Positions 24,233 through 32,236 of a DNA stretch of 60,584 nucleotides are shown in pieces. Location of the stretch: positions 34,253 through 94,836 of the forward strand of contig NZ_KZ821208.1 in assembly GCF_003184905.1 (NCBI RefSeq), read 5' to 3'. A program made the position numbers and the translations under genes. The notes beneath the pieces were generated by a model, which was not told the DNA's origin, did no database searches, and saw nothing but the letters and a program-made list of their open reading frames with translations. The stretch is from Bacillus sp. CGMCC 1.16541. Its GTDB lineage: Bacteria; Bacillota; Bacilli; Bacillales; Bacillaceae_H. The stretch's first letter is position 1. Every line of letters starts with the position of its first letter.

Positions 24233-25882
24233 ATGAAAAAGATTTTAATTGTTGGAGGCGTTGCAGGAGGGGCTTCTGCGGCTGCTCGATTACGTCGTTT
24301 AAGTGAAAAAAATCATATTGTGATGTTTGAGCGAGGAGAGTATATTTCATTCGCAAACTGTGGGTTACCTTATTATATTGGTGAAGTAATTGAGGAGCGA
24401 AGCAAGTTGCTTGTCCAAACGGTAGAGGGGATGTCAAAGCGATTCAATATGGACATTCGCAACTTAACAGAAATTGTTCGCATTAATCGTGATGAAAAAA
24501 CTGTGACTGCTCGTCATGTTGAAACAGGAGAAGAGTACGACGAATCATATGATATACTCATCTTATCACCAGGCTCAACACCAATTGTACCACCAATCCC
24601 AGGTCTTTCTGAAGCGAGCGCACTATTTACGTTACGCAATGTACCTGACACAGATCGAATTAAACACTACGTAGATAGCGAAAAGCCAAAGCGTGCAGTC
24701 GTTATCGGCGGGGGGTTTATCGGAGTTGAAATGGCTGAAAACCTAATAGAGCGAGGCATTGATGTAACACTTGTTGAAATGGCCAATCAAGTGATGGCAC
24801 CGATTGATGTGGAAATGGCACAAATCGTTCATACACATATGCGTGAGCACGGTGTGAATCTTGTATTAGAAGACGGTGTGCACTCATTTGAACAACAAGG
24901 AAAGATTGTTCGTTTAACGAGTGGTAAAGAGCTTGAAACGGATATGATTATTTTAGCAATTGGTGTTCAACCTGAAAATACACTTGCACGTGATGCGGGG
25001 TTAGACCTCGGCTTACGTGGTGCGATTAAAGTGAATGAGCATTTACAAACGTCGGATTCATCGATTTATGCAGTTGGAGATGTGATTGAGGTAAAAGACT
25101 TTGTGAATGGGTTTGAAACATTTGTGCCGCTTGCATGGCCAGCAAATCGCCAAGGTCGCCTCGTTGCAGATCATATTCATGGGAAAAACGTGCGTTATAA
25201 CGGAACGATGGGAACATCCATTGCGAAAGTTTTTGACTTAACGGTCGCAGCAACCGGTAACAATGAAAAAACGCTAAAACGAATTGGTGTGCCGTATGAA
25301 GTGGTGCACGTTCACCCGAATAATCATGCAGGGTATTATCCAGGTGCCTCTCAAATGACGTTAAAGCTTATCTTTAACAAAGAAACAGGCGAAATTTACG
25401 GTGCACAAGCGATTGGAAAAGAAGGGGTTGATAAACGAATTGACGTCATTGCGACCGCGATAAAAGGTGGATTAACGGTTCAAGCATTACCTGACTTAGA
25501 ATTAGCGTATGCACCACCATTCTCCTCAGCAAAAGATCCGGTTAATATGGCAGGGTATGTCGCAACGAATATCATTGAAGGCACAGTTGAAACCGTTCAA
25601 TGGCATGAAATTGATGAGGTTGTGGCAAATGGGGGCTATTTAATTGACGTTCGTGATGAAAAAGAAGTGGCACGCGGTGCTATCAGCGGCTCTGTTAATA
25701 TTCCCGTCAATGAATTACGCGAACGTTTAAGTGAAGTGCCTACCGATAAAGATCTTTATATCACTTGTCAAGTCGGCTTGCGTGGCTATTTAGCTTCACG
25801 TATTTTAATGGAAAACGGCTTTAAGGTGAAAAACCTAGATGGTGGCTATAAATTATATTCATCTGTGTTTCCAAAAAAATAA
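24233..25882 (+). CDS. cdr: CoA-disulfide/persulfide reductase with C-terminal rhodanese (549 aa)
   Basis: A FAD/NAD(P)-linked pyridine-nucleotide-disulfide reductase: FAD motif VGGVAGGASAAARLRRL, catalytic Cys43 (SFANCGLPYYIG), NADH motif VVIGGGFIGVEMAENL and FAD motif IYAVGDVIEV. Residues about 455-549 form a rhodanese domain with Cys512 (CQVGLRG). The length and fusion match CoADR-Rhd enzymes, which reduce CoA-persulfides and CoA-disulfide. It would return sulfane sulfur to H2S or hand it to the rhodanese. The start at 24233 follows GAGGGGGAT; the ATG five bases earlier is out of frame. Confidence 0.93.
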   Translation: MKKILIVGGVAGGASAAARLRRLSEKNHIVMFERGEYISFANCGLPYYIGEVIEERSKLLVQTVEGMSKRFNMDIRNLTEIVRINRDEKTVTARHVETGEEYDESYDILILSPGSTPIVPPIPGLSEASALFTLRNVPDTDRIKHYVDSEKPKRAVVIGGGFIGVEMAENLIERGIDVTLVEMANQVMAPIDVEMAQIVHTHMREHGVNLVLEDGVHSFEQQGKIVRLTSGKELETDMIILAIGVQPENTLARDAGLDLGLRGAIKVNEHLQTSDSSIYAVGDVIEVKDFVNGFETFVPLAWPANRQGRLVADHIHGKNVRYNGTMGTSIAKVFDLTVAATGNNEKTLKRIGVPYEVVHVHPNNHAGYYPGASQMTLKLIFNKETGEIYGAQAIGKEGVDKRIDVIATAIKGGLTVQALPDLELAYAPPFSSAKDPVNMAGYVATNIIEGTVETVQWHEIDEVVANGGYLIDVRDEKEVARGAISGSVNIPVNELRERLSEVPTDKDLYITCQVGLRGYLASRILMENGFKVKNLDGGYKLYSSVFPKK

Positions 25883-25894
25883 CCATCGATGAAA

Positions 25895-26187
25895 GAGGCT
25901 AGAACATAAGTGTTTCAGTCAATAAGACACCCGAACAATTTATAGTTCGGGTGTTTTTTGATTAAAACAAGTTTAAAAGAATAGTGGAATGGAGCGTAGG
26001 ACACTCGACTCCTGCGGGAAATAGAGGAAAGGCTGAGACCCCACAGGAACGAGGAGGCTCAGCTTCCTCCCCGCGGAAAGCGAGTGACAGGAGCGAAATG
26101 GAACGAACTTGTTGTTGTAACCTAACGATAATAGAAACGGCATTGTTCGTCTTTGAAAAGAAGTTATTTCATTGTGTCCCACCCTCT
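25895..26187 (+). repeat. ~300-bp dispersed element, copy E1
   Basis: Ends GAGGCTaGaACATAA... and ...TTGTGTCCCACCCTC are near inverted repeats. Inside are a terminator hairpin and then a GC-rich core containing GGAGCGTAGGACACTCG, GAGGAGGCTCAGC and CCCCGCGGAAAGCGAGTG. It fills the 379-bp gap between the reductase and ccdA genes. Similar cores are scattered in Bacillaceae genomes. Confidence 0.75.
25926..25959 (+). terminator. Terminator inside repeat E1
   Basis: ACACCCGAAC pairs with GTTCGGGTGT, then TTTTT. It would end the transcript of the CoA-disulfide reductase gene. Confidence 0.8.
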
Positions 26188-26261
26188 TTTTCTGTTCTTC
26201 ATCAAAATTTAACAATTGCGCTTTACAATCAAAAGAAGTAAAAAATAAAGAAGGTGAAGAG

Positions 26262-26978
26262 ATGGAACAATTATCGTTATGGATTGCATTAGGAGCAGGG
26301 GTATTATCATTTTTTTCTCCTTGTATTTTCCCTATTCTCCCTGCTTATTTATCGCACTTAACGGGTGGGAGTATTCAAGAACAAAAATTACACGTAGATC
26401 AAAAGGTGCTTCTTCAACGCTCAATTGCCTTTGTCATTGGCTTTAGCATCGTATTTATTTTAATGGGCGCATCAGCTACCTTTTTAGGGAAATTCTTTCA
26501 AATGAATCGTCAGCTTATTGAACATTTAAGTGGCATTTTAATTGTGGTGTTTGGAATGCAGATGCTGGGGGTGTTTCAGTTTTCATTTTTATTGAAAGAA
26601 AAAAAGTGGGATCATCGTCTTGAAAAACCAAAAAGCTGGTTTTCGTCTGTCTTACTAGGTATTGCATTCGGAAGCGGCTGGACTCCGTGCGTAGGATTAA
26701 CACTATCATCGATTTTACTGCTTGCGAGTTCAAGTGGCACGTTAAGCGAAGGAATGATGCTGTTAGTTGTGTATTCAGTTGGGATGGGTATTCCCTTTTT
26801 AACGATTTCGTATTTGATGACGAAGTCTGTTAAAATCATTCGAACGATTAATCGATACTTAGGAAAGCTTGCGATAGTGAATGGTTCGATTATGATTATT
26901 CTTGGATTGCTTGTGTTTACAGGACAAATGACAAAATTGAGCTCATATTTTGCAAGGCTTACGCCGTTTACATTTTAA
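26262..26978 (+). CDS. ccdA: CcdA-type thiol-disulfide electron transporter (238 aa)
   Basis: A six-span membrane protein of the CcdA/DsbD-beta family that carries electrons from cytosolic thioredoxin to extracytoplasmic thiols. The two redox cysteines are in the expected symmetric positions: Cys21 (FFSPCIFPILPAY) and Cys143 (GWTPCVG). Start ATG 26262 after AAGGTGAAGAG. Sixteen bases separate it from the thioredoxin-like gene, which is its probable partner. It is placed inside the sulfur locus and could keep periplasm-side sulfur-handling thiols reduced; this role is inferred. Confidence 0.92.
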   Translation: MEQLSLWIALGAGVLSFFSPCIFPILPAYLSHLTGGSIQEQKLHVDQKVLLQRSIAFVIGFSIVFILMGASATFLGKFFQMNRQLIEHLSGILIVVFGMQMLGVFQFSFLLKEKKWDHRLEKPKSWFSSVLLGIAFGSGWTPCVGLTLSSILLLASSSGTLSEGMMLLVVYSVGMGIPFLTISYLMTKSVKIIRTINRYLGKLAIVNGSIMIILGLLVFTGQMTKLSSYFARLTPFTF

Positions 26979-26994
26979 ACAGAGGAGTGAAGAG

Positions 26995-27573
26995 ATGAAA
27001 TGGAATGTGTCGTTACTTATGCTAATTGTGGCAGTGATCGGCTTCTTTCTATATAAAGAATATGGAGAACCGAAAGTGACCTTGAATGAGAAGAAAAAGG
27101 AAGAGCAACAACCATTTACGACAACGTCAGTGCAACCAGGAATGGGATTGTTAGAAGGACAACGACCACCAAATATTGAGTTAACGACTCTTGATGGTGG
27201 ATCTTTTCGCTTAAATGACTATCGTGGCAAGAAAGTCATCTTAAACTTCTGGGCAACGTGGTGTCCGCCTTGTAAAGCAGAAATGCCAGATATGCAGAAA
27301 CTGTATGAGAAGTACGGCAAAGAGAATGTTGAGATTGTGGCGGTTAACTTAACTCAAGCTGAAAAGAATAAGGAAGACATTCAACGGTTTAAAGAAGAAT
27401 ATGGGCTGACATTTATTATTCCACTCGATGAAACAGGTACCATAGCAAATCAATACAATGTGTATTCCATTCCAACAAGTTATATTCTTGATGAAGAAGG
27501 GTTAATTCAGCAACAGATAATAGGGCCAATGACGTATGAGTGGATGGAAGAGCAGATACAAAGCAAGCAATAA
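26995..27573 (+). CDS. Membrane-anchored TlpA/ResA-like thioredoxin (192 aa)
   Basis: An N-terminal uncleaved anchor (residues about 5-22) exposes a thioredoxin-fold domain outside the membrane. The redox motif WATWCPPCKAEMP has Cys90 and Cys93, and SIPTSYILDEEG carries the cis-proline. The length and the variable linker fit ResA/TlpA/YneN proteins, which accept electrons from CcdA. Start ATG 26995 after GAGGAGTGAAGAG. It sits between ccdA and a two-component system, as one operon with short gaps. Confidence 0.92.
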   Translation: MKWNVSLLMLIVAVIGFFLYKEYGEPKVTLNEKKKEEQQPFTTTSVQPGMGLLEGQRPPNIELTTLDGGSFRLNDYRGKKVILNFWATWCPPCKAEMPDMQKLYEKYGKENVEIVAVNLTQAEKNKEDIQRFKEEYGLTFIIPLDETGTIANQYNVYSIPTSYILDEEGLIQQQIIGPMTYEWMEEQIQSKQ

Positions 27574-27586
27574 GTAGGTGAAATTG

Positions 27587-28279
27587 ATGTCAAAAACATT
27601 ATTAGTGGTTGAAGATGATGCAATGCTTCAGCAACTTATGGTTATTTACTTTCAAAAAGCAGGTTTTCATGTCGTTACCGCTTCAACAGGGAAGGAAGCA
27701 ATCGCTGTTTTTGAACGAGAACATCCATGTTTTGTTATTTTAGATTTGATGCTACCTGAAATGTCTGGAGAAGAGGTGTGTCAATACATACGAGAGACAT
27801 ATCAAAGTGATGTACCCATCATTATGGTAACGGCTAAAATTGATGAACAAGACCGAATTAATGGATTGAAAATGGGGGCGGATGACTACGTCGTAAAACC
27901 ATTTAGCCCTGAAGAACTTGTAATAAGAGTAGAGACAGTGTTGCGGCGAGCGACTCACCATTGTCAAAAAATCGAGATAGGTTTACTTACTTTAAAACCG
28001 AGAAAGCATGAAATTTGGTTAGGTCATCACAAGCTTCAACTAACAGTCTCTGAATTTTTATTATTGAAAGAGCTAATGTTGAATGTAAATCAAGTGTTAT
28101 CAAGAGAGCAATTAATACAAGCAATTGATCCTCTTCATGAAAAAGAAATTTTTGAGCGAACGATTGATGTGCATGTGAAAAATATTCGTGAGAAGCTTAA
28201 ACAGAACGAGTTTTTTGGCGTGACAATTCAAACTGTAAGGGGAGTGGGATATAAACTTGATTCAAAAACCTCGTCGTAA
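27587..28279 (+). CDS. OmpR/PhoB-family response regulator (230 aa)
   Basis: The receiver domain has acidic residues (VVEDD), phospho-acceptor Asp53 (VILDLMLPEMSGEE) and VTAKIDEQDRINGLKMGADDYVVKPF. The C-terminal winged helix is of the OmpR type (TVSEFLLLKELMLN, REQLIQAI, IDVHVKNIREKL, VRGVGYKL). I start at ATG 27587 with TAGGTG upstream. It overlaps the kinase gene by 23 bases. Its stimulus is unknown; the operon suggests thiol redox or sulfur stress. Confidence 0.93.
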   Translation: MSKTLLVVEDDAMLQQLMVIYFQKAGFHVVTASTGKEAIAVFEREHPCFVILDLMLPEMSGEEVCQYIRETYQSDVPIIMVTAKIDEQDRINGLKMGADDYVVKPFSPEELVIRVETVLRRATHHCQKIEIGLLTLKPRKHEIWLGHHKLQLTVSEFLLLKELMLNVNQVLSREQLIQAIDPLHEKEIFERTIDVHVKNIREKLKQNEFFGVTIQTVRGVGYKLDSKTSS

Positions 28280-29342
28280 CGTGTGGAAAACAAAGATTTT
28301 TTGGGAATTAACGACAATTAACGCTATAGTTATTGCAATTGTTATTTGGATTGCAGGTGTGTCAGTGAAAGATTTTTCGTGTGTGTTAGCGAACGAACTA
28401 AATATGATTGGAGATCAGCGTCAAGCTTTTTTTAATGAAACGATGGACTTTTATTTGTTACGTGCGAGCATTCTTGCTTTCTTCGTCGCAGCTATCATTC
28501 ACTACATATGGATAAAGCGTATTGTCGTTCCGCTCCAAACTCTTTCGGAGGCAACAAAGCGGATGAGGGAGGAGAAAGATACAGATCTTATTCCTGTTGT
28601 CACACAAAATGAAATTGGTCAGTTAACAGAGCAATTTAATCACTTAATCATTAAAATGAAGCGTAGTGAGGCACTTCGTAAGCAAATGACCGCAGACTTA
28701 GCGCATGAAGTTCGTACGCCACTTTCAAACCTTACAGGGTATTTAGAGGCGTTGAAAAATGATGTAATCGAACCAGATAAACAAGTGCTGACATCGTTGC
28801 ATGCTGAAGCCGAACGATTAAAAAAAATGATTGAACAGCTTTATCAACTGTCAGAGCGTGAGTGGGCTGAGTATAAAAGGCATGACACAAATGAATCTTG
28901 TGCCATTAAACCTCTTATAAATGAAATGATTGACCTTTATACCATTCAACTTAAAAAGCAGAGTGTACAACTAAATAAATTAATTGAACCGGCATCCATT
29001 ATGGCCTCAAAAGATCGAATGAAGCAAGTGATTGGTAATTTACTGGACAACGCTATTCGTTATGCAGTTGAAGATACAACGATATTGATTAGCGGAAAAA
29101 AGAAAGAAGGTATCTATATAATCTGCGTTGCGGGTAAAGGTCAAGAAATTCCTCCTGATACATCCGAACAACTTTTTGAGCGATTTTACCGAGTTGATTC
29201 TTCACGTAGTCGAGCATCTGGTGGTAATGGATTAGGTTTAGCAATTGTGAAAGAATTAATGACCCAACAAGGCGGACGTGTATATGTAAAAACAGATGGC
29301 ATATATCATCAATTTTATCTTGAAATTCCTTTAATAAAGTAG
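28257..29342 (+). CDS. Sensor histidine kinase with unusual G1 box (361 aa)
   Basis: Two membrane spans (about 17-37 and 68-88) bracket a short extracytoplasmic loop. A HAMP-like segment, a HisKA dimerisation helix with His150 (ADLAHEVRTPLSNL) and a HATPase domain follow (N box MKQVIGNLLDNAIRYA, F box LFERFYRVD, G2 GNGLGLAIVKEL). The G1 box reads CVAGKGQEIPPD where kinases normally have DxGxGIP, so the adenine-contacting Asp is replaced by Ala. Autokinase activity may be reduced. TTG start at 28257 after GGAGTGGG. Probable partner of the preceding regulator. Confidence 0.88.
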   Translation: MIQKPRRNVWKTKIFWELTTINAIVIAIVIWIAGVSVKDFSCVLANELNMIGDQRQAFFNETMDFYLLRASILAFFVAAIIHYIWIKRIVVPLQTLSEATKRMREEKDTDLIPVVTQNEIGQLTEQFNHLIIKMKRSEALRKQMTADLAHEVRTPLSNLTGYLEALKNDVIEPDKQVLTSLHAEAERLKKMIEQLYQLSEREWAEYKRHDTNESCAIKPLINEMIDLYTIQLKKQSVQLNKLIEPASIMASKDRMKQVIGNLLDNAIRYAVEDTTILISGKKKEGIYIICVAGKGQEIPPDTSEQLFERFYRVDSSRSRASGGNGLGLAIVKELMTQQGGRVYVKTDGIYHQFYLEIPLIK

Positions 29343-29489
29343 AATGATTTTACAATTTTAAGCTATTTACAAAGAAATGAGAAATGAATATTGACCATTC
29401 TAGCACAACCATAAGCGGTAGTTTGCTGATACTTACAACGTCTCGATAGATCATCATGATCTGCGTATAAAAAGAAAGTAAAATAAGTA

Positions 29490-29576
29490 GTTGACATTAT
29501 ACCTATAGGGGTATAAAATAAACATTGTCAGCGATACTTCTTCTTACAAAAAGAAAGAAGATGTGCTTTATGAAAA
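29490..29576 (+). repeat. Direct repeat 1 of the cstR promoter region (~87 bp)
   Basis: Carries TTGACA, a 17-bp spacer with the operator, then a TAAAAT -10 and the hairpin-like CTTCTTCTTACAAAAAGAAAGAAG. It is nearly identical to 29614-29700. Confidence 0.85.
29491..29519 (+). promoter_or_regulatory. Distal cst promoter with embedded CstR operator
   Basis: -35 TTGACA (29491-29496), operator ATACCTATAGGGGTAT (29499-29514) filling the 17-bp spacer, -10 TAAAAT (29514-29519). Bound CstR would directly block RNA polymerase. Confidence 0.8.
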
Positions 29577-29613
29577 CAAAAGTAACTAACTTAAAAGGAA
29601 ATACAAATAAACA

Positions 29614-29700
29614 GTTGACATTATACCTATAGGGGTATAAAATAAACATTATCAGTAATACTTCTTCTTACAAAAAGAAAGAAGATATGCTTTATTAAAA
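29614..29700 (+). repeat. Direct repeat 2 of the cstR promoter region (~87 bp)
   Basis: Second copy, offset by about 124 bp, with only a few substitutions (for example GTCAGCGATAC versus ATCAGTAATAC). The rest of 29343-29832 has no recognisable gene. Confidence 0.85.
29615..29643 (+). promoter_or_regulatory. Proximal cst promoter with embedded CstR operator
   Basis: -35 TTGACA (29615-29620), operator ATACCTATAGGGGTAT (29623-29638), -10 TAAAAT (29638-29643), the same architecture as the distal copy. Confidence 0.8.
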
Positions 29701-29832
29701 AAGGAATTTTTTTAAAAAGGATTGCTTATAAAATAGGTAGAAAGCAATCATACGTTGCAATGTATTAAACAATAACGTGTAAAGAAGCATATAAAGCATA
29801 AACACAACCAAATAGAAAGGGGTCATTTAATT

Positions 29833-30093
29833 ATGGAATACAATGCGCAAGTAAAAAACCGATTAAAGCGTATGGAAGGTCAGCTTCGCGGTATTTTGAA
29901 AATGATGGATGAAGAGAAAGACTGCAAAGAAATCATTACCCAGTTATCAGCGGTTCGTTCAGCGGTTGATCGTACAGTCGGTGTCATTGTTAGTTCAAAC
30001 TTAGTCGAATGCGCACTAGAAGCGGAAAGAAACGGTCAACCAGCCGATGAGATGATTAAAGAGGCGGTTAACTTACTTGTAAAAAGTCGATAA
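29833..30093 (+). CDS. cstR: CstR, persulfide-sensing repressor (86 aa)
   Basis: A CsoR/RcnR-family four-helix repressor. The two sensing cysteines are at Cys31 (EKDCKEI) and Cys60 (NLVECALEAE). The copper-binding His of CsoR, expected at position 61, is Ala here, which distinguishes CstR from CsoR. Reaction with organic persulfides or polysulfide links the two cysteines and releases DNA. Start ATG at 29833 after GAAAGGGG. It lies in the middle of genes preceded by ATACC-N6-GGTAT sites and is the obvious regulator, including of itself. Confidence 0.93.
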   Translation: MEYNAQVKNRLKRMEGQLRGILKMMDEEKDCKEIITQLSAVRSAVDRTVGVIVSSNLVECALEAERNGQPADEMIKEAVNLLVKSR

Positions 30094-30100
30094 CAAAGTG

Positions 30101-30129
30101 TTGACAACTTTTTTTATAACTGGTAATAT
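30101..30129 (+). promoter_or_regulatory. Promoter of the tusA-dsrE operon
   Basis: -35 TTGACA (30101-30106), a 17-bp spacer, -10 TAATAT (30124-30129), with the operator overlapping the -10 and start. Confidence 0.75.
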
Positions 30130-30143
30130 ACCCCTATAGGTAT
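30128..30143 (+). promoter_or_regulatory. CstR-type operator
   Basis: ATACCCCTATAGGTAT, identical to the site before the CoA-disulfide reductase gene. Confidence 0.8.
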
Positions 30144-30172
30144 AAAACAAACAAAAACACGGAGGGATACAA

Positions 30173-30400
30173 ATGAATGTAGATAAAGTATTAGATGCAA
30201 AAGGATTAGCGTGTCCAATGCCAATTGTGAAAACAAAAAAAGCAATGAACGAATTAGAGTCAGGTCAAGTGTTAGAAATTCATACAACGGATAAAGGTGC
30301 AAAAAGTGATTTAACAGCATGGGCAAAATCAGGTGGCCATGAGTTATTACAACATGAAGAAGAAGGAAATGTATTTAAGTTCTGGATTCAAAAAGGCTAA
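30173..30400 (+). CDS. TusA-like sulfur carrier, copy 1 (75 aa)
   Basis: A SirA/TusA fold with the sulfur-accepting Cys14 in LDAKGLACPMPIVKTKKAM and the closing segment AWAKSGGHELLQHEE..FKFWIQK. These small proteins carry persulfide between rhodaneses, DsrE-type proteins and dioxygenases. Start ATG 30173 after GGAGGG. First gene of the main sulfur operon. A near twin is encoded at 34103. Confidence 0.93.
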   Translation: MNVDKVLDAKGLACPMPIVKTKKAMNELESGQVLEIHTTDKGAKSDLTAWAKSGGHELLQHEEEGNVFKFWIQKG

Positions 30401-30417
30401 TTTTTTTACAAACTTAT

Positions 30418-30433
30418 ATACCTATACAGGTAT
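30418..30433 (+). promoter_or_regulatory. CstR-type operator before dsrE copy 1
   Basis: ATACCTATACAGGTAT, a symmetric match to ATACC-N6-GGTAT. A TTTACA-like -35 lies upstream, but the -10 is unclear. Confidence 0.7.
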
Positions 30434-30460
30434 AAGTAAACACACCAAGGAGGACATACA

Positions 30461-30937
30461 ATGGAAAAGAAAAAAACAACAATCGTCTTATTTAGCGGTG
30501 ATTATGATAAAGCAATGGCTGCGTATATTATCGCAAACGGTGCAGCAGCTTACGATCACGAGGTAACGATTTTCCACACGTTCTGGGGATTAAACGCACT
30601 ACGTAAAGAAGAATTAGTACCAGTGAAAAAAGGTTTCATGGAAAAAATGTTCGGAAAAATGATGCCGCGTGGTGCTGATAAAATGGGCTTATCAAAAATG
30701 AACTTTGCAGGTATGGGTCCGAAAATGATTAAAGATGTGATGAAAAAGCATAACGCCGTTCCATTACCACAGTTAATCGAAATGGCACAAGAACAAGATA
30801 TTAAACTTGTTGCATGTACGATGACAATGGATTTACTAGGTTTACAAAAAGAAGAGTTATTAGACAACATTGATTATGCTGGAGTTGCAGCTTATTTAGC
30901 GGATGCTGAAGAAGGTAACGTCAACTTATTTATCTAA
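30461..30937 (+). CDS. DsrE/DsrF/DrsH-like sulfur carrier, copy 1 (158 aa)
   Basis: A Rossmann-like DsrE fold: IVLFSGDYDKAMAAYIIANGAAA at the start and KLVACTMTMDLLGLQKEEL near the end, in which the single conserved Cys is the expected persulfide site. A methionine/lysine-rich insertion (about residues 57-95, MEKMFGKMMPRGADKMGLSK) distinguishes it from the shorter copy at 32483 and could be a membrane- or partner-contact helix. Start ATG 30461 after AAGGAGG. Co-transcribed with the TusA-like and rhodanese genes. Confidence 0.9.
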   Translation: MEKKKTTIVLFSGDYDKAMAAYIIANGAAAYDHEVTIFHTFWGLNALRKEELVPVKKGFMEKMFGKMMPRGADKMGLSKMNFAGMGPKMIKDVMKKHNAVPLPQLIEMAQEQDIKLVACTMTMDLLGLQKEELLDNIDYAGVAAYLADAEEGNVNLFI

Positions 30938-30953
30938 AAAGGAGAGAGGCTCA

Positions 30954-31313
30954 TTGGAATACATTCAATACGTACTCTTTGGATTAGTCGCTTTCTTTTT
31001 ACTAAGACGTTTATTACCAACAAATGGTGTGCGAAATATTACAACAGCTCAACTAAAAAATGAGCTGAATGATAAAAATAAGCAATATATCGATGTTCGT
31101 ACACCTGGTGAGTTTAAAGGAAGAAACATTCGAGGATTTAAAAACATCCCGCTACAACAGTTGCCAAATCGAATAAATGAACTATCGAAAGAAAAAGAAG
31201 TCGTGGTTATTTGTCAAAGTGGCATGAGAAGTAATGCAGCAAGTAGACAGCTCGTGAAAAAAGGATTTAAGCAAGTTACAAACGTAAAAGGCGGCATGAA
31301 CGCTTGGCATTAA
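30954..31313 (+). CDS. Membrane-anchored rhodanese (119 aa)
   Basis: An N-terminal span (MEYIQYVLFGLVAFFLLRRL) precedes one rhodanese domain with active-site loop CQSGMRS and the terminal VKGGMNAWH. The sulfurtransferase domain would face the cytosol or the outside depending on topology; the positive-inside rule (RR after the span) favours a cytosolic domain. TTG start at 30954 after GGAGAG; a longer frame overlaps the dsrE gene. Confidence 0.9.
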   Translation: MEYIQYVLFGLVAFFLLRRLLPTNGVRNITTAQLKNELNDKNKQYIDVRTPGEFKGRNIRGFKNIPLQQLPNRINELSKEKEVVVICQSGMRSNAASRQLVKKGFKQVTNVKGGMNAWH

Positions 31314-31322
31314 GGAGGAAAA

Positions 31323-31622
31323 ATGATGAGAGAAATTTCACCAAAAGAAGTAGAACAATTGATCAATGAAGGAAAAAAATTGAACATGATTGATGTACGT
31401 GAAGTTGATGAAGTAGCAGAAGGGAAAATTCCTGGAGCAATCAATATTCCGTTAGGATTACTTGAATTTCGTATGAATGAATTAGACAAAGCAAACGAAT
31501 ATATTATGATTTGTCGTTCAGGTGGCCGTAGCGGTCGTGCATCACAATTTTTAGCATCACAAGGTTTTAACGTCATCAACATGACAGGCGGTATGCTTGC
31601 ATGGGAAGGACGTACTGAATAA
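31323..31622 (+). CDS. Single-domain rhodanese (99 aa)
   Basis: A GlpE/PspE-like sulfurtransferase: MIDVREVDEVAEGKIPGAINIPLG, active-site loop CRSGGRSGRA and final MTGGMLAWEG. The loop CRSGGRS is typical of sulfane-sulfur transferases. Start ATG at 31323 (a second ATG follows) after AAGGAGG. Gene gap of 9 bp from the membrane rhodanese. Confidence 0.93.
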   Translation: MMREISPKEVEQLINEGKKLNMIDVREVDEVAEGKIPGAINIPLGLLEFRMNELDKANEYIMICRSGGRSGRASQFLASQGFNVINMTGGMLAWEGRTE

Positions 31623-31638
31623 AATTTTTAGTGAACAT

Positions 31639-31654
31639 ATACCTTAGGAGGTAA
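31639..31654 (+). promoter_or_regulatory. CstR-like motif merged with a ribosome binding site
   Basis: ATACCTTAGGAGGTAA fits ATACC-N6-GGTAa, and its second half contains the AGGAGG of the next gene. Whether CstR binds it is unknown. Confidence 0.45.
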
Positions 31655-31658
31655 TGAT

Positions 31659-32222
31659 ATGAAAGCAAACGTAACGTTAGATGCAAAAGGATTAGCATGT
31701 CCAATGCCGATTGTGAAAACAAAAAAAGCGATGAATGATGTAGAAGCAGGGCAAGTATTAGAAGTGCAAGCGACTGATAAAGGGTCAAAAGCAGATCTTC
31801 AAGCGTGGGCTGAACGTACAGGTCATCAATATTTAGGCACGATTGAAGAAGGCGACGTGTTAAAGCACTTTTTACGTAAATCATCCAATGATGAAGCAAT
31901 TGAGAAAAAGCATCCACACGTTGTAACTAACGAACAATTAACAGCGAAGCTTGATGCTAATGAAGACATTGTTGTGTTAGATGTACGTGAAGAAGCAGAA
32001 TATGGATTTAATCATATTCCAAACGCTGTGAATATTCCATTGGGTGAGTTAGAGGCTCGTGTGAATGAATTAAACAAAGACGCAAATATCTTCATTGTAT
32101 GTCGTACAGGAAGCCGCAGTGACTTAGCAGCGCAAAAACTAACAGAGCAAGGCTTTAAAAACGTGTTGAACGTTGTACCTGGTATGAGTCAATGGACTGG
32201 ACAGACAACGAGCAAAAACTAA
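31659..32222 (+). CDS. TusA-rhodanese fusion (CstA-like, 187 aa)
   Basis: The N-terminal TusA domain (about 1-75; LDAKGLACPMPIVKTKKAM with the carrier Cys) is joined by a short linker to a rhodanese domain (about 88-187; VLDVREEAEYGFNHIPNAVN, loop CRTGSRSD, VVPGMSQWTG). Fusion lets sulfane sulfur pass directly between the two cysteines, as in S. aureus CstA, although the domain set differs. Start ATG 31659 is spaced from AGGAGG by 5 bases. Confidence 0.93.
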   Translation: MKANVTLDAKGLACPMPIVKTKKAMNDVEAGQVLEVQATDKGSKADLQAWAERTGHQYLGTIEEGDVLKHFLRKSSNDEAIEKKHPHVVTNEQLTAKLDANEDIVVLDVREEAEYGFNHIPNAVNIPLGELEARVNELNKDANIFIVCRTGSRSDLAAQKLTEQGFKNVLNVVPGMSQWTGQTTSKN

Positions 32223-32236
32223 AAGGAGTAAGTGAT

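Noticed and set aside
25973-26241. Frames on both strands inside repeat E1
   Set aside because: Equivalent frames occur in E2-E4 but are not conserved; they result from the repeat's GC-rich core.
29570-29632. Possible leader peptide of about 20 residues between the two cst promoter repeats
   Set aside because: No Shine-Dalgarno; the frame runs through the second promoter and stops in the operator.
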